From Mytilus edulis (lineage: Eukaryota; Mollusca; Bivalvia; Mytilida; Mytilidae): DNA of 64,000 nt. Made by a program: the position numbers and the translations under genes. Position 1 is the stretch's first letter. Each line of letters starts with the position of its first letter. The notes below the pieces were generated by a model. It made no database searches, was not told the origin of the DNA, and was given only the letters and a program-made list of their open reading frames with translations. This document shows, piece after piece, positions 45,325-56,559 of the stretch. The stretch covers positions 13,832,746 through 13,896,745 of the forward strand of contig NC_092354.1 in assembly GCF_963676685.1 (NCBI RefSeq). Reading direction: 5' to 3'.

Positions 45325-45786
45325 GATCTTTGGAAGGAAAGACTCTTGTACAAATTCCAAATCTAAAAAAAAAAGGCACGACAAAAGTCTTCCGGAGGTC
45401 AAGGCCAATAAGCGCCAAAAGACTGATTCAACAACAAAGATTTGCCAAGGTCCTTCAACCTGTGGGTTGAAAAACTACTTGCCAGTTAAACCTTTATTTG
45501 AGGATGAAACCACTGTTGAAAAATACATGAAGATGCTTCTAAAAGAGTATAGTAAAAAAGATGACCAAGACATTACCCAGGTTGACCTATTGGTGGACCT
45601 TACGCTGCAACACACAAGAAGCCTTGTATGAAACCACTGTTGAAAAATACATGAAGATGCTTCTAAAAGAGTATAGTAAAAAAGATGACCAAGACATTAC
45701 CCAGGTTGACCTATTGGTGGACCTTACGCTGCAACACACAAGAAGCCTTGTAGTCAGCGAACAAAAGGATGTTGAATCTATTCTAG
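45325..45786 (+). CDS. Exon-like open segment with a 124 bp internal duplication
   Basis: Bounded by a strong acceptor (CTATCTTTTCAG) and a donor (TTCTAG followed by GTGAGTATC). It encodes a Lys/Arg-rich stretch (SKSKKKRHDKSLPEVKANK), then TCGLKNYLPVKPLFEDET, and a helical part (YMKMLLKEYSKKDDQDIT, VDLTLQHTRSL). The second half is an exact-looking direct repeat (45,505-45,628 and 45,629-45,752). As 124 is not a multiple of three, the reading frame changes in the second copy, ending with VSEQKDVESILGEYP. The protein is unknown to me. It lies between two P-element-like fragments and could be the amino-terminal exon of that element or of a host gene. The duplication most likely disables it. Confidence 0.35.
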
Positions 45787-45836
45787 GTGAGTATCCATGG
45801 CCGAAATCAACAGATGAGGTAAATGTTTATAAACAG

Positions 45837-46092
45837 ACTCATCAGTGACGCTCGAATAAAAATAAAATAAAAAGGCCAAATGAAGTGCGAAGTTGAAGAG
45901 CAATGAGGACCAAAAAATCTGAAAAGTTTTGCCACATAAACCTAAGGTAATATATTCCTGAGGTAGAAAAGCCTTAGTATTTCAAAAATTCAAAGCTTTG
46001 TTAACAGTCAATTTATTATTATGAACATATCAATGATAACTCGAGTCAACACAGAAGTGCTGACTACGGGACTGGTGATACCCTCGGGGAAA
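45837..46092 (-). repeat. Ribozyme-element copy, truncated within the core
   Basis: Minus-strand copy: begins with the unit body (complement of CCCGAGGGTATCACC...), passes GGCATAGATT-like and TTTGGTCCTCA blocks, and ends CGAGCGTCACTGATGAGTC. The GAAA, stem III and cleavage dinucleotide are missing. The break falls inside stem II. Confidence 0.7.
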
Positions 46093-46099
46093 TAAATCT

Positions 46100-46355
46100 C
46101 CACTAATAGACTGAAAAACTGGTCAAAATTTCACTGACCGACTCTACATTGTCATCTAGAAGACAGTCTAACTATCTAAACTTGTCGATTTGACCATATT
46201 ACGCAGTCAATTTGACTATTTACAATAATCATGCTGACAAACCAGCATTGTCAGTTTTGACTGTTTCTATTAGTCAAAATGATTATACTTAATTGTCAAA
46301 CTGACAAACTTAATTGGTTAATGTGACTCATTTACATTTTCAGTGTAGTAAACAA
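46100..46355. repeat. GTCA/TGAC-rich interspersed repeat
   Basis: Many short GTCAAA, TGACTAT and CTGACAAA motifs in both orientations over 250 bp. A low-complexity-like element of unknown class. Confidence 0.4.
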
Positions 46356-46849
46356 ATGTTGTGAATTTTTCCACTTTCATTAAATATTTAAGAGCTTGGA
46401 AAAAAACCCCATAACAGTGATTTCTTTGAAATACAAAATGAATATTGCATTGCATAGCTTCCTGACTAGTTCTTCCTTATGCTTATTTTGCTATCGTTTA
46501 TATTTACAGTTCCATACAAGAACCGTAATTGCCTGAAACAATTCTACAAGGTCGTTCATCTACATTTTCTATGATATAAAAGGGGATAGAAAGAAGTAAT
46601 TTAAAACTGGTTAGCAGTCACGGTTTTCAATACACAAAGAAGGTATATATTTTGTCAAAAGCACAGAAATTATATTTCACGAAAATAATCTTTTTAAAGC
46701 TTTGGCTCAAAGGTAATTCAAATCAATATTTTATTTAATTCTCATCTCTCAATAATATTTAATATAATATTCGTACGTGTTTACCATGAAAACAGATGCA
46801 ACAGACAGAACGAATTACAACGGGAAAAGACCACGAGCTAGCAGAGTAC

Positions 46850-47330
46850 ATTATAGTTATAATAGTGAGAGGGCTTGCAATTGACTTGACACATCCGTTT
46901 GTTCATTTTACAACATGAGGATATACAACAGCAGATAAACTTTTCCCAATGCTTAGAGTTCGATCTAGGATTTAAATGTATGTTAATTACAAGTGATGGG
47001 GCATCAACAAACAGAAGATTCATTCGTTTGCATGTAAATCATAGGAATCATGATGACTTAATAGTTTACAGAGCTCTGAATATTTTCTCACCGACAAGAG
47101 ATATATTTATTTTGTGTCTGATGTGCCACATTTGACAAAAATGACGAGGAAGATGTTGAAGGATGGCAAGGACATTTCATTGTTGCAAATTGTGGATTTG
47201 GTCCAAGATCATTGCACGGACTGTATAGAGTGTGACCTAAACTTAAAAGATCCCATATTAATTTTTGACTATTCTAATGTATGAAAGTGAATTTTGCTGC
47301 TCAAATATTATATTAGAAGTATTTTACGGA
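46850..47330 (+). pseudogene. P-element/THAP9-like transposase fragment
   Basis: Plus-strand reading: IVRGLAIDLTHPFVHFTT, GYTTADKLFP, then in another frame CMLITSDGASTNRRFIRLH (the SDGAS-N block of P-type transposases), YRALNIFSP, and after a further shift VSDVPHLTKMTRKMLKDG, LLQIVDLVQDH and a final KVNFAAQ. The order matches the RNase-H-like and GTP-binding core of P-element/THAP9 proteins. The THAP finger is not seen upstream. Two or three frame changes and a stop before KVNFAAQ make it non-functional. P-type transposases are known across animals including molluscs. Confidence 0.65.
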
Positions 47331-47334
47331 GACA

Positions 47335-47955
47335 ACGTGTCTGAAACAGTGTAATGTATTAAACATATGAACAAGTTTTTTTGTCTTAACGTTAGACGCC
47401 GAAATGAGAATCTTAATCCGCATAGAGACGAAAATGATGATGGACTGCAGTATCTCACAGGCGAATTTCTTCAGTATTGTAATGATTGGAAAACCAGCGG
47501 GGAGAACAGACAAGGACAGTTAACGAAATCTCACAAAAAGTAAATAGTATAACAGTCCCAGATTCTTAATATAAAAACCATACAAACATTTTTAGTTTTT
47601 TAAAATAAACAGCGACTATATATACAAAACACTTGTCTCAGTCTCTGTTGTTTATAATGTTTAATTTGAAAATTTTGATTAAAATCTGACGTTGTTTTTA
47701 GAACATTCGGGGTTTTTTTTATAAAGGGAAGGTTATGGATACATTAACGTTTTCCATATCTCACCTATGGTAAGAGAATTATTGATATTATTCCTCATCG
47801 TAATTATGTAACATTGCTTTTAAAGAACCAATTCCATAACCATATTTATAATGGGCAGAGTTGTTTGTAGTCTGCCGAGATATCCTGTATTTAAAACAGT
47901 CCACTGCTCTATATGCAAGGGTGATTTTTTAACCGTTTACATCATTACTACATTG
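47335..47955. other. No gene seen
   Basis: AT-rich. The short frames at 47,313-47,513 and 47,851-48,081 have no domain, and the latter runs into the ribozyme repeat. Confidence 0.5.
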
Positions 47956-47964
47956 TTCCATTGG

Positions 47965-48110
47965 TCCTCAATGCTCTTAAACTTCGTACGTTATTTTACC
48001 TTTTATTTTATTTTGGATTCGAGCGTCACTGATGAGTCTTTTGTAGACGAAACGCGCGTCTGGCGTATATACAAAATTTAGTCCTGATATCTATGATGAG
48101 TTTATTGTAC
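47965..48110 (+). repeat. Ribozyme-element copy, 3' part
   Basis: Contains TTGGTCCTCAATGCTCTTAAA, GGATTCGAGCGTCA, the complete core, and TTTAGTCCTGATATCTATGATG. It is a dispersed single copy, not tandem. Confidence 0.8.
48029..48067 (+). ncRNA. Hammerhead-like core, dispersed copy
   Basis: Complete core: CTGATGA, GTCT/AGAC, GAAA, CGC/GCG, TA. Identical in the core to array units 2 and 5. Confidence 0.6.
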
Positions 48111-48114
48111 CTTT

Positions 48115-48850
48115 AAGGCATCGCCACACACGGTTCGCCACACCCGGATATTTAAACTTGTTCATTCATTAATATAGAAATGGGATTAACCTTTACAATA
48201 AGATAAGGGTCAAGTATAGAAATTAACAAAATATAACTTGGCAGAATTTATTAGAGAAAAAGATTTATTGTTGAAGATTGTATGTTGTCTTGTGAAAAGA
48301 TACTTGCATAAATATATGTTTTATGGTGATTAAAATATGAAATCTTTATCGTCTCACTGATTTAATAAACAGAGACCCAGATCCCAGCAGGAAGTTGTTG
48401 TACGTGGTCTTGGCATCTATCGTAGTTTTAATGTGAACAAGTCTATTGGTATGGTGTGTTTACTTTTAAACATATGGTCATTGCTCAGGCATCGTCGTTC
48501 CAAGACTCAATCGACAAATACCAAACATAACATGTAGATCTTATTGAACACAGATTGACACTACGACTGCCTCCTGTTACAATAAGGACAGAAAGAAATA
48601 GGAATAAAGATATAATCACATTAATTCAGCGTGTGTTTCAATTATCGTTGTTTGAATTCTGTAAAAAGTGAAGAACTTTCTCTCACATACTCAACCATCA
48701 AACTAATCGACACATACTTCTTTGAGATTTGTATGTCCGCTAATCTAAAGAGAATGTAGGAAAAAAGTCACAATATATATTTTGAATTAGATATTTCTTC
48801 TTTGTGTTTGTTCGTACTGGGTGGTAAGGTTGCGGATGCAATCACAAAAA
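48115..48850. other. No gene seen
   Basis: Unique-looking sequence without a long frame or a repeat I recognise. Confidence 0.45.
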
Positions 48851-48859
48851 CTGTGTAAA

Positions 48860-49134
48860 AATGTTTAAAGGAAAAGCAACCCGAGAAGGAAACTACTCCA
48901 AAACCTGAGGATTCGCCATTGCATAATTTATACCCGCCATACCAGGCTCCTTGTATGTATCCATACAATGCTATGCCTTACTTGCAACCGCCATATCCAG
49001 GTGGCTTTAATAATAATTATAGGGGTAGACCCCGAAATTCTGGAATACGTCAGAGAGGTGCTTGTCTATTTTGCGACAGTACAAGTCATCAGATAAGAGA
49101 CTGTGACAAAATGAAGGCTGCAAAGGGAAAATAA
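48860..49134 (+). pseudogene. CCHC zinc-knuckle C-terminus (gag-like)
   Basis: The plus strand is open from about 48,858 to the stop at 49,132. It is Pro/Tyr-rich (YPPYQAPCMYPYNAMPYLQP), then Arg/Gly-rich (NYRGRPRNS), then CLFCDSTSHQIRDCDKMKAA, a C-x2-C-x4-H-x4-C zinc knuckle. Low-complexity linker plus terminal knuckle is typical of gag-type nucleic-acid-binding proteins. No ATG in a sensible place and no upstream domain are visible, so it is a fragment or a terminal exon. Confidence 0.45.
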
Positions 49135-49624
49135 TGTTTTTTCGTATATTTGTATATGTTCAATTAGTTGGGGAAGTTAATTTATTGTGAAATATTTTGT
49201 AATTATTTTCTTTTTCTTTATTTGAAATGTCTTCATTTACAATTCAAGGGTCACTGATACCCTAGTGGTTCTACATGTTCCACGTGGATTGTAGGTGAAG
49301 GGGTTTCTCTTTTGAGTGCTCTTATGTTGGTTCTTGGATATTTATTTATTTTTCTCTTCAAAATAGTAATACATTGGGAAGTTTAAATTCAATCAACATT
49401 CATGTTCCAGAATGGGAAATGGAAAGTGGTTTTTATCCCGAAAACTGTCATATGATCTGCACATATATATTGGTGAAAAAAGGCAAGATACATTTTGTAT
49501 ATATTCGTATCTGTTCATTTGCTTATTGTCTGTGTATGGTTTTTTTTTTCTGCTGTTCATGTGCAAGTATGGTTTTGTGTTTTTAGTACACCATATCCTT
49601 TTTTTTATTATAAAATTAAGAATG

Positions 49625-49715
49625 TAAGTAGGGAATGTGTCAAAGAGACAACAACCCGACAATAGAACAGACAACAGCAGAAGTTCAACAACAGGTCTTC
49701 AATGTCATTATAGAG
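49625..49715 (-). repeat. PLE 3'-terminal repeat, short copy
   Basis: GGGAATGTGTCAAAGAGACAACAACC through CAGGTCTTCAATG matches the end of the 11.58-12.2 kb element. The break after CTTCAATG fits a 5'-truncated insertion. Confidence 0.65.
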
Positions 49716-49719
49716 GATA

Positions 49720-50540
49720 TTTTTTTTTAATGTTACTGATACATGTTTTGTTGTAATTATTTTTGTTTCATATCTTTTTAAATTAGAGGCGACTTAGACA
49801 GCTAAGTATATGTCAAAAGACTATTACTATTATCAATTTGTTAGTGTAGTTATTAAAAAAAACTGAAGAATTTTTCTTTAATTAACCCATAAATAAAAAG
49901 AAATCTGTTAACATCGATGTGCGCTTTACCTATATAATTTTTTTCAGGCAAACTTTTACTTAAAATAATTGATCTGATACATTTTTACAAGTAGTATTAA
50001 TTTTATTTAACAAAACAGCAATTTTTTTAAATTATTTATTTTAAAACATACTTCTTTCAAATGATTTTATTTATTGTGACTTTTTTCCGTTGACCTCTAA
50101 ATTTACTATACTGGAGACTCATTATGACAAAATCATTTTTCATTTACCTGGATTACATATTGGACGGAAATAAAGAGCTTATTAGGAATAGGAATAGAAA
50201 TTCATTAAGCGAGTGTTCCACTTATTGATGTTTCATTCTGTAAAGGGGTATATTCACCAAATGCAGTGTTTACATGAAAATAATTAGAATTGAAACGGAA
50301 GTACTTGCAACGACAAAATCATTTTTTGTTACCTGTGTGATGAAGTTGTATAGAATATTCACACTCTGTGTACAAAACAAATATGCATTTACGTATCATT
50401 TCGAATTTATATTGATATTGATTAGCAAAATCAAGTAATGGTCTAAACTTACACATATATATGCAATATTTTTTATTCAAAAATATAAGTTCATGTTCAA
50501 AACACATCTATATAGATGAAAATAAAATCATTATAGAGAT
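49720..50540. other. No gene seen
   Basis: Very AT-rich with no credible frame. Confidence 0.5.
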
Positions 50541-50544
50541 ACCA

Positions 50545-50665
50545 GGATTATAATTGTTATATATATATACGCCAGACGTACGTCTTCTAAATGACAGTGA
50601 CGCTCGAATCAATAAATGTTATAAGGCCAAATAAAGTACAAAGTTGAAGAGCACACATATAGATG
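50545..50665 (-). repeat. Ribozyme-element copy, degraded core
   Basis: Minus strand carries GAGCGTCACTG and GTCTGGCGTATATA, but the CTGATGA box and GAAA are lost. Flanked by (TA)n on the cleavage side. Confidence 0.65.
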
Positions 50666-50739
50666 AAATGTAGTTCTACAAATTTCTCTATCTATATTTT
50701 TTTTAAAGATCTTAAAAACAAGTTAACTCTGTCAAATTT

Positions 50740-52096
50740 AGTGCACAGCTAGGGGTAAACCGTACCAACAGACTGGAGACCGGCAAATGTGATCCCTATT
50801 TTTATAAAAGGCGAAAAATACCTAGCCAGTAATTACAGACCTGTCTCTAACATGCATTTGCTGCAAACTGCTCGAACACATTGTTGTAAGTAACATACTA
50901 AAACATCTGGACACACATAACATCCTTGTGGACAATCAGCATGGCTTCAGAACAAAACACAGCTACTTACTTTAAGTCATGAACTACTTAGTAACCTCCA
51001 TAATGGTGTACAAATTGATCTTATTATTTTAGACATCTCCAGGGCATTTGACAAGGTAGCTCTCAAAAAGTTATTAAGGAAGATGGATAATTATGGCATA
51101 AGGGGAAATACCTGGAATTGGGTATCAGCCTTTCTTAGTAACAAAACGCAACAGGTTGCCCTTGACGGAGAGGTATCTAGTCAAATGCCTGTGGTCAGTG
51201 GGGTGCCCCAAGGCTCAGTTTTGTCCACTACTTTTTCTCATCTTCATTAATGACCTACCTGCAGCAGTAACATCAAAAACACGCTTGTTTGCAGATGATT
51301 GTATCTTATACAGAAACATAACAAACCAACAAGATTGTACCATACTATAAAATGATCTAAACTGTCTAGCCAATTGGGAAAAAACTTGGTATGCAATTCC
51401 ATCCTGAAAAATGCAACTCCCTCACTGCAACAAGATCACAGTCACCATTCAAACATGATTATGTATTAAAAGGCCACATCTTATAATCCGTCAGCACTGC
51501 AAAATATCTCGGTATCACCCTTTCTCACAACATGTCTTGGGATACACACATAAAATAATATTACTTCAAAAGCAAATAAGATCTTAGGCTTTCTAAAAAG
51601 AAACTTGAAAATAAACCAGGAAGAAACTAAAAGTTTGGCATACAAATCCATGGTACGTTCTAATTTAGAATACTGCTCTTCAGTTTGGTCACCTCACACC
51701 CAAAAACAAAAAAACAACATTGAAAAAGTACAAAGAAGGGCAGCACGCTATGTCACCAACAGATATCACAACACCAGTAGTGTTACTTCCATGATCGACC
51801 ATCTTCAATGGGAGTCACTTGAAACTCGCAGAAACATCAATCGAGTCACTATGCTTTACAAAATCTCACACCATCTCATTGCAGTAGACCCAAACCTTTA
51901 CCTTTTACCACAGCCAGTCAAAAACACCAGATTCACTAATTTATTACAATACCAAACATTTAGCACAAGAACAGACTATTTCAAGTACAGCTTTTTTCCA
52001 TTCACTGCTGTACTGTGGAACTCACTCCCACAAAACATCACCAACGTTAACTCCCTGGATCAGTTTAAAATACTGATCCAGAGTCAGTATATTTAG
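50740..52096 (+). pseudogene. LINE reverse transcriptase (Jockey/CR1-like), decayed
   Basis: Plus-strand blocks in order, in changing frames: TDWRPANVIPIFIKGEKYLA, SNYRPVSL, NILVDNQHGFRTKHS, LIILDISRAFDKVALKKLL (motif A), GVPQGSVLS (motif B), KTRLFADDCILYRN (motif C, FADD), then a better preserved 163-codon C-terminus (51,605-52,096) with SMVRSNLEYCSSVWSPH, VQRRAARYVTNRYHNTSSV and SFFPFTAVLWNSLPQ. That terminal series is typical of Jockey/CR1-type elements. Unlike the LINE at 33.9-38.8 kb it keeps PQGS but has many stops between 51,350 and 51,600. The endonuclease is not preserved upstream. Confidence 0.8.
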
Positions 52097-52102
52097 ATAT
52101 CT

Positions 52103-52130
52103 AACCAATACAATACAATACAATACAAAG
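52103..52130 (+). repeat. (CAATA)n tail of the LINE
   Basis: CAATA repeated about five times immediately after the reverse transcriptase stop, as expected for a LINE 3' microsatellite tail. Confidence 0.75.
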
Positions 52131-52139
52131 TTTTTTATT

Positions 52140-53495
52140 GTCAATTATGACGCCCAATAATTTGAGCAGTACAATTAAGTTCAATTTCATACAAGTGATT
52201 ACATATTGATTACATTGATTATTTAACAATTAAACAAAGTCAAGTTTTTTTCACCCAAATGATATCTGCAAAATAGATGAATATATATATATATATATAG
52301 TTTTACAATATAATATAGATGGACAAACTACCGGTGACTAAACTGTATCTAGAATAGATTTTCTCTCTTTGAATAAAGTACACAATAATAAACTTACTTT
52401 TTTAATTATAACATTATCCTCAGATGACATTAACCATATTAATTTTGATTTATTTGGGAGGCTTTTAAAGTTTTTGTTAACCTTATTTAAGTAATCTATA
52501 TATTCAGATCTGAAATAATGTAAATGCGTTAATTTTTGTTTTGTTTTTGCACAAAATTAGTTATTATATTTTATTAAGTGTCTGTTTGCGATGCGCCGAC
52601 GTATAGTCATCAATGTGCTGATGGATCGTCGTATGATGTAGATGTAGATGTAGTGGACCACGAAGAGTATTCCTCAGATATGAGTGAACTTATTATCGTT
52701 CGCCGTGACGTAACGAAATCACGTGACTGGTTGGCAAGAAAGTTGTTTACACTGTAACAGGTCGAGAACTATAGACTTTCTGACGTCAGCATATATTTAC
52801 ATAGTAATTTCCAAAACACAAGGCCAATCCCAGAAAACACAAAAACATTGAGAAAATGTTCCAAGAATGTTATGTATTTGTTGTGAGAACGTTGCATTTT
52901 AACATCATGTGGATGCAAAAGTGTGGACTCCCTATGCAGATCGAGCAATATTGTGAGGGACACGCCTGGAACATTGAAATTATGTTCCCAGTATGTTGTC
53001 AAAATGTTTCAGCTTAACATTGTTAGAACGTTCAAAGATGGATGTGGCTGGTATGTAATTCAAACGTTGTTGGGATGTTGTAAATAAACAACAAAAACTC
53101 ACTTTCACAAATATAACCATGTGCTTGATTATGGCATTTGGGCACCTTCTTCCATGTGGTGAAAAAGCACATGGGGTTGTACATTCTCTAATTTTGAGGG
53201 AGACACATTACAAAAATGTATTTATTCCCAAACTGAATAACTGCAGATATAAATTAAATAATGGTATGAAATAGTTGTTTGAACAACTGTATTGTATCAT
53301 TGGCATTTATACCACTATAATTTCTGTGTATAAGTTAGAAAAACTAGATTGCTATGATATAAGAAACAACTATCTGCAATGTAAATGAAGAATTTATTAA
53401 CAAACAAATGAAAGCATTGATAAGCATATGTTTTAAAATCAAACAATTTTCTCCAGTATAAAGATTCTACTGTAACATTAAGTAAAATAAACAGT
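52140..53495. other. No firm gene
   Basis: Contains a (TA)n at 52,280-52,300 and a region of AACGTT-type half-repeats at 52,850-53,080. A segment at 52,580-52,735 is open (includes EEYSSDMSELIIVRRDV) after an AG, but no domain is recognised. Confidence 0.4.
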
Positions 53496-53584
53496 TCTTA
53501 TGAAAATTAATTCCTTAATTATGTACACTTCGCATGTGGTAGCTTCACTTATTTTTGTAAATGTGCATGCAAACACATGTTATA

Positions 53585-53745
53585 AATGCATGCTTCACAC
53601 TTGTGAGTGTGCACGTTTTCACACATGTACAATGCATATGGCAGCTTCACTCGCTTGTGAATGTGTACGCCTTCACACATGTAAAATGCATGTGACAGCT
53701 TCACTCACTTGTGAATGTGCACGCCTTCACACATGTAAAATCTTT
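53585..53745 (+). repeat. 54 bp minisatellite, three copies
   Basis: The block CTTCAC(T)C..TTGTGAATGTG(C/T)ACGCCTTCACACATGTA recurs with 54 bp spacing. The Cys-rich 87-codon frame spanning it is a product of the repeat. Confidence 0.75.
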
Positions 53746-53969
53746 ACAACCTTAGAAAATTAAAAGATTGAATAAATGTTTTTCTTATATTACATATACA
53801 ATCTGCTATAAATATAACAGCGAAGCTGCATTTTATTGTCTCAGTCAAATACATAATATAATTGCTAATTGATTCAAGTTTCATTCGTCACTGACTTTAC
53901 AAAGACAAAAAAAAAATAATAAAAAAATAAATCTTTACAACAAACTGTGTATTAACTTAATCAATTCTT

Positions 53970-54255
53970 AAACGAGAAGGTGTCCCCAGTAGAGAGATGC
54001 CCAACTCGCACTATCATTTTCTATGGACCATAAAATTGGGATAAAACCTCTAATTCGGCATTAAAATTAGAAAGATCATTTCGAATGGAACATATGAACT
54101 AAGTTGCAAGTTGATTTGACTTCAACTTCATACAAAACTACCTTGACCAAAAACTATACTCTGAAGCAAAAAAGACAGGTGGGTTAACAAACAAATGGAC
54201 AGACAGACCAGAAAAATAATGAAGCTTTACTATCATAGGTGGGTCATAAAAAGTT
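53970..54255 (+). repeat. Mussel SINE-like repeat, long copy
   Basis: AAGGTGTCCCCAGTAGAGAGATGC, CATTTTCTATGGACC, AGTTGATTTGACTTCAACTTC, CAAAAACTATACTCTGAAGC and GTGGGTCATAAAAA in the order of the 5,465-5,650 relative. No internal coding. Confidence 0.65.
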
Positions 54256-54301
54256 AAATAAAACATATTAATTAAATAATTATAAAAGAAAGTATGTATC
54301 A

Positions 54302-54388
54302 TCAGTCAGATTCCGTTGCTGCTTGATATTCCCCAGCTTGAGCTGTAGCAGGATCAGGAACAGTAGTACTTGCTGTTTGAGTGGGTTT
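54302..54388 (-). CDS. DUF4806 gene, last exon
   Basis: A minus-strand terminal exon: acceptor CATTTTCAG, 28 codons (KPTQTASTTVPDPATAQAGE then YQAATESD) and a TGA at 54,302-54,304. It continues in phase 0 from the exon at 54,710-54,816 and forms a short Ser/Thr/Ala-rich tail after the DUF4806 domain. No polyadenylation signal is clear in the following 200 bp, which are repeat. Confidence 0.5.
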   Translation of the reverse strand, partial: KPTQTASTTVPDPATAQAGEYQAATESD

Positions 54389-54709
54389 CTGAAAATGTAA
54401 ATGATGTCAATTAAGAAGTTATTTCAATTTAAAAATAATGCAAATTTGTGTCCCATAATGCATCATCTGAATTGTTAGGTGTTAAATTTAAAAAAGATTA
54501 GACAAAAAAGATCTGTAAAATCATTATCAATTAAACCTCCATTTTGAGAACAGACACAAAAATAATGATAAAACATGATTTAAAAAAGATTGACATACAC
54601 ATATGTAGGTTATCCCAATGTAATTGGTTCTGATGCCATAATCAGGTTCCAACACTTAGGACTGTTTTGACTTAACCTAATTCTGTTCATTTTAAATTAT
54701 AATCATTAC

Positions 54710-54816
54710 CTTGTAACGGGTTCCACCTGGTTGGTGAGGGGCATGCCGAAAGAAATCGGATATTGCTTCATCAACCACTGATTCCTTAGCATTCTTATGC
54801 ACTCTTGTACAGGCCT
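54710..54816 (-). CDS. DUF4806 gene, C-terminal domain exon
   Basis: Bounded by TTGTTGCAG acceptor and AAG followed by GTAATG donor. Reads ACTRVHKNAKESVVDEAISD then FFRHAPHQPGGTRYK, which matches the last helices of DUF4806 (a variable helix, then an aromatic-x-RxAP-x-GG ending). DUF4806 is a domain of unknown function found in many cnidarian, mollusc and arthropod proteins, often beside transposon-derived parts. The exon needs one base from the previous exon, whereas the visible upstream exon supplies two, so a small exon is missing between them or the pair is misaligned. Confidence 0.5.
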
Positions 54817-55074
54817 CTGCAACAACATATATGATAAAATGAATAGACAAAGAATATCAAAACATAAATTTCTAGTATCTCTGAACGCACAGAGACTTTA
54901 CTTATGACAAACAGGACTCTCTGATTTGTTTGTATCTGTAAATTGCTCATTACAACTCACTGACACTTGCTAAAATTCTCAAATTAAGAGGCAAAATCTT
55001 TGACATGTCATTATTTTCTAATCAATGTCCATAATGTTAAATAACTAAAAACTCATAACATTCTGAAAGAATTG

Positions 55075-55615
55075 TATTCCAGGCATAGATTACCTTAGCC
55101 GAATTTGGCACAATTTTTTGGAATTTTGGATCCTCAATGCTCTTCAACTTTTTACTTGTTTGGCTTTATAAATATTTTGATTTGAGCGTCACTGATGAGT
55201 CTTATATAGACGAAACGCGCGTCTGGCGTACTAAATTATAATCCTGGTACCTTTGATAACTATTTACACCACTGGGTCGATGCCACTGCTGGTGGACGTT
55301 TCGTCCCCGAGGGTATCACCAGCCCAGTAGTCAACACTTCGGTGTTGACATGAATATCAATAATGTGGTCATTTTTATCAATTTCCTGTTTACTAAACTT
55401 TGAATTTTTCGAAAAACTAAGGATTTTCTTATTCCAGGCATAGATTACCTTAGCCGAATTTGGCACAATTTTTTGGAATTTTGGATCCTCAATGCTCTTC
55501 AACTTTTTACTTGTTTGGCTTTATAAATATTTTGATTTGAGCGTCACTGATGAGTCTTATATAGACGAAACGCGCGTCTGGCGTACTAAATTATAATCCT
55601 GGTACCTTTGATAAC
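55075..55615 (+). repeat. Ribozyme-element copy, one and a half tandem units
   Basis: Two cores 355 bp apart with a complete unit between them. This subfamily differs from the 30-33 kb array (GTCGATGCCACTGCTGGTGGACG..., TTTGAGCGTCACTG, GGCGTACTAAATT) and lies in the intron of the DUF4806 gene, on the opposite strand. The second unit continues into the duplicated 1.6 kb segment. Confidence 0.85.
55192..55230 (+). ncRNA. Hammerhead-like cores, intronic pair
   Basis: CTGATGA, stem II GTCT/AGAC with loop TATAT, GAAA, CGC/GCG, TA. A second identical core is at 55,547-55,585. Compared with the array units the stem II loop has changed while the stem is retained. Confidence 0.6.
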
Positions 55616-56266
55616 TATGTAATAACAATGTCTCATTTAGTTAACTTCTTGAACATTTTTCTAAATATCTTGTAAAAAAAGTCATTATCTGCTAAAGTTA
55701 CTACCATTTCATTATGGTTTAAAATTTGCAATTTTTTGACAGATTATTATGAGTACTTTTAAGTGATGTTTACGATTTAGGATTGGGCCTGTGTGGTTCC
55801 AGTTTACATACTTTAACCAAAAAATAGGGTAGGAAGGTTGGCAAATTTCATGTATATTTATTTTTTTATTTTGGATTGTCAAATTCTGGATGAAAATTGT
55901 GTTTACAGAAATTGTTTCCTGTATTACACAAGACATGCTCCTACCAAAAGTTTGACCCTTGACATGTTTTATTGTAAAATAAAATTTGTAGCATTCTAAT
56001 CTTAACAGATACTTGTGATGGAAATTCATAGTTTTACTTTTTAAATTGTATTTAGATGAAGAGTTGTCTCATTGGCACTCACACCACTTCTTCCTATATC
56101 TAATGACAGAAATCTATGAATTTAATCAGTCAGGTTACTGAAACCACACATATATTTTCATTTGGCCTTCGTTACATATAAATATTCTCACGATATCAAT
56201 TGATCTTAAAATGTCTGTGTTGGAGAATAAGGTGATGACTACACTATGTAATAAGCCACTACTTAC

Positions 56267-56412
56267 TGATTATCACTTTGTGCAGTACCTTCTTTTTTAT
56301 TTTCCCCCTTTAAACTAAACTTAGACCATTGATTGTTCAAGGCTAATCTACGACAGATTTTTCTAACAGTATCTCCAATTTTTTTGCCTCCTAAAGCTGC
56401 CAAGAAATGTAC
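56267..56412 (-). CDS. DUF4806 gene, N-terminal domain exon, copy A
   Basis: Acceptor TTATATTGCAG at 56,413-56,424 and donor GTAAGTAG from 56,266 downwards. The only open frame gives VHFLAALGGKKIGDTVRKIC then RRLALNNQWSKFSLKGENK. This is the LSxxGG-(k)-x-DTVRxIxRRLx start of a DUF4806 domain, including the conserved GG and W-x-G-type turn. It is the half of the domain that precedes the exon at 54,710-54,816, in the same orientation. The neighbouring copy B raises the question of which is spliced. Confidence 0.55.
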
Positions 56413-56559
56413 CTGCAATATAACAATAATTTTACAATTTGATCATTTGGAAAGTATCTACTCACTACGACCTCAGTGACAAACCTATTGCTGTTGTGTT
56501 CAGTTTCAACAAAGTTGCCATTTATTTTAGTATTTTTTTTTTTATATTTGTATTCATGT

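Noticed and set aside
47851..48081. 76-codon frame
   Set aside because: Its second half is the ribozyme repeat, including the hammerhead-like core; the first half has no domain.
52580..52735. Possible terminal exon after an AG in a pyrimidine-poor context
   Set aside because: Open for about 50 codons with an acidic start, but no domain, weak acceptor and no partner exon. Not enough to annotate.
53500..53763. Cys-rich 87-codon frame resembling a small secreted peptide
   Set aside because: The Cys pattern comes from a 54 bp minisatellite; there is no convincing signal peptide, and the repeat copies are similar across all codon positions.
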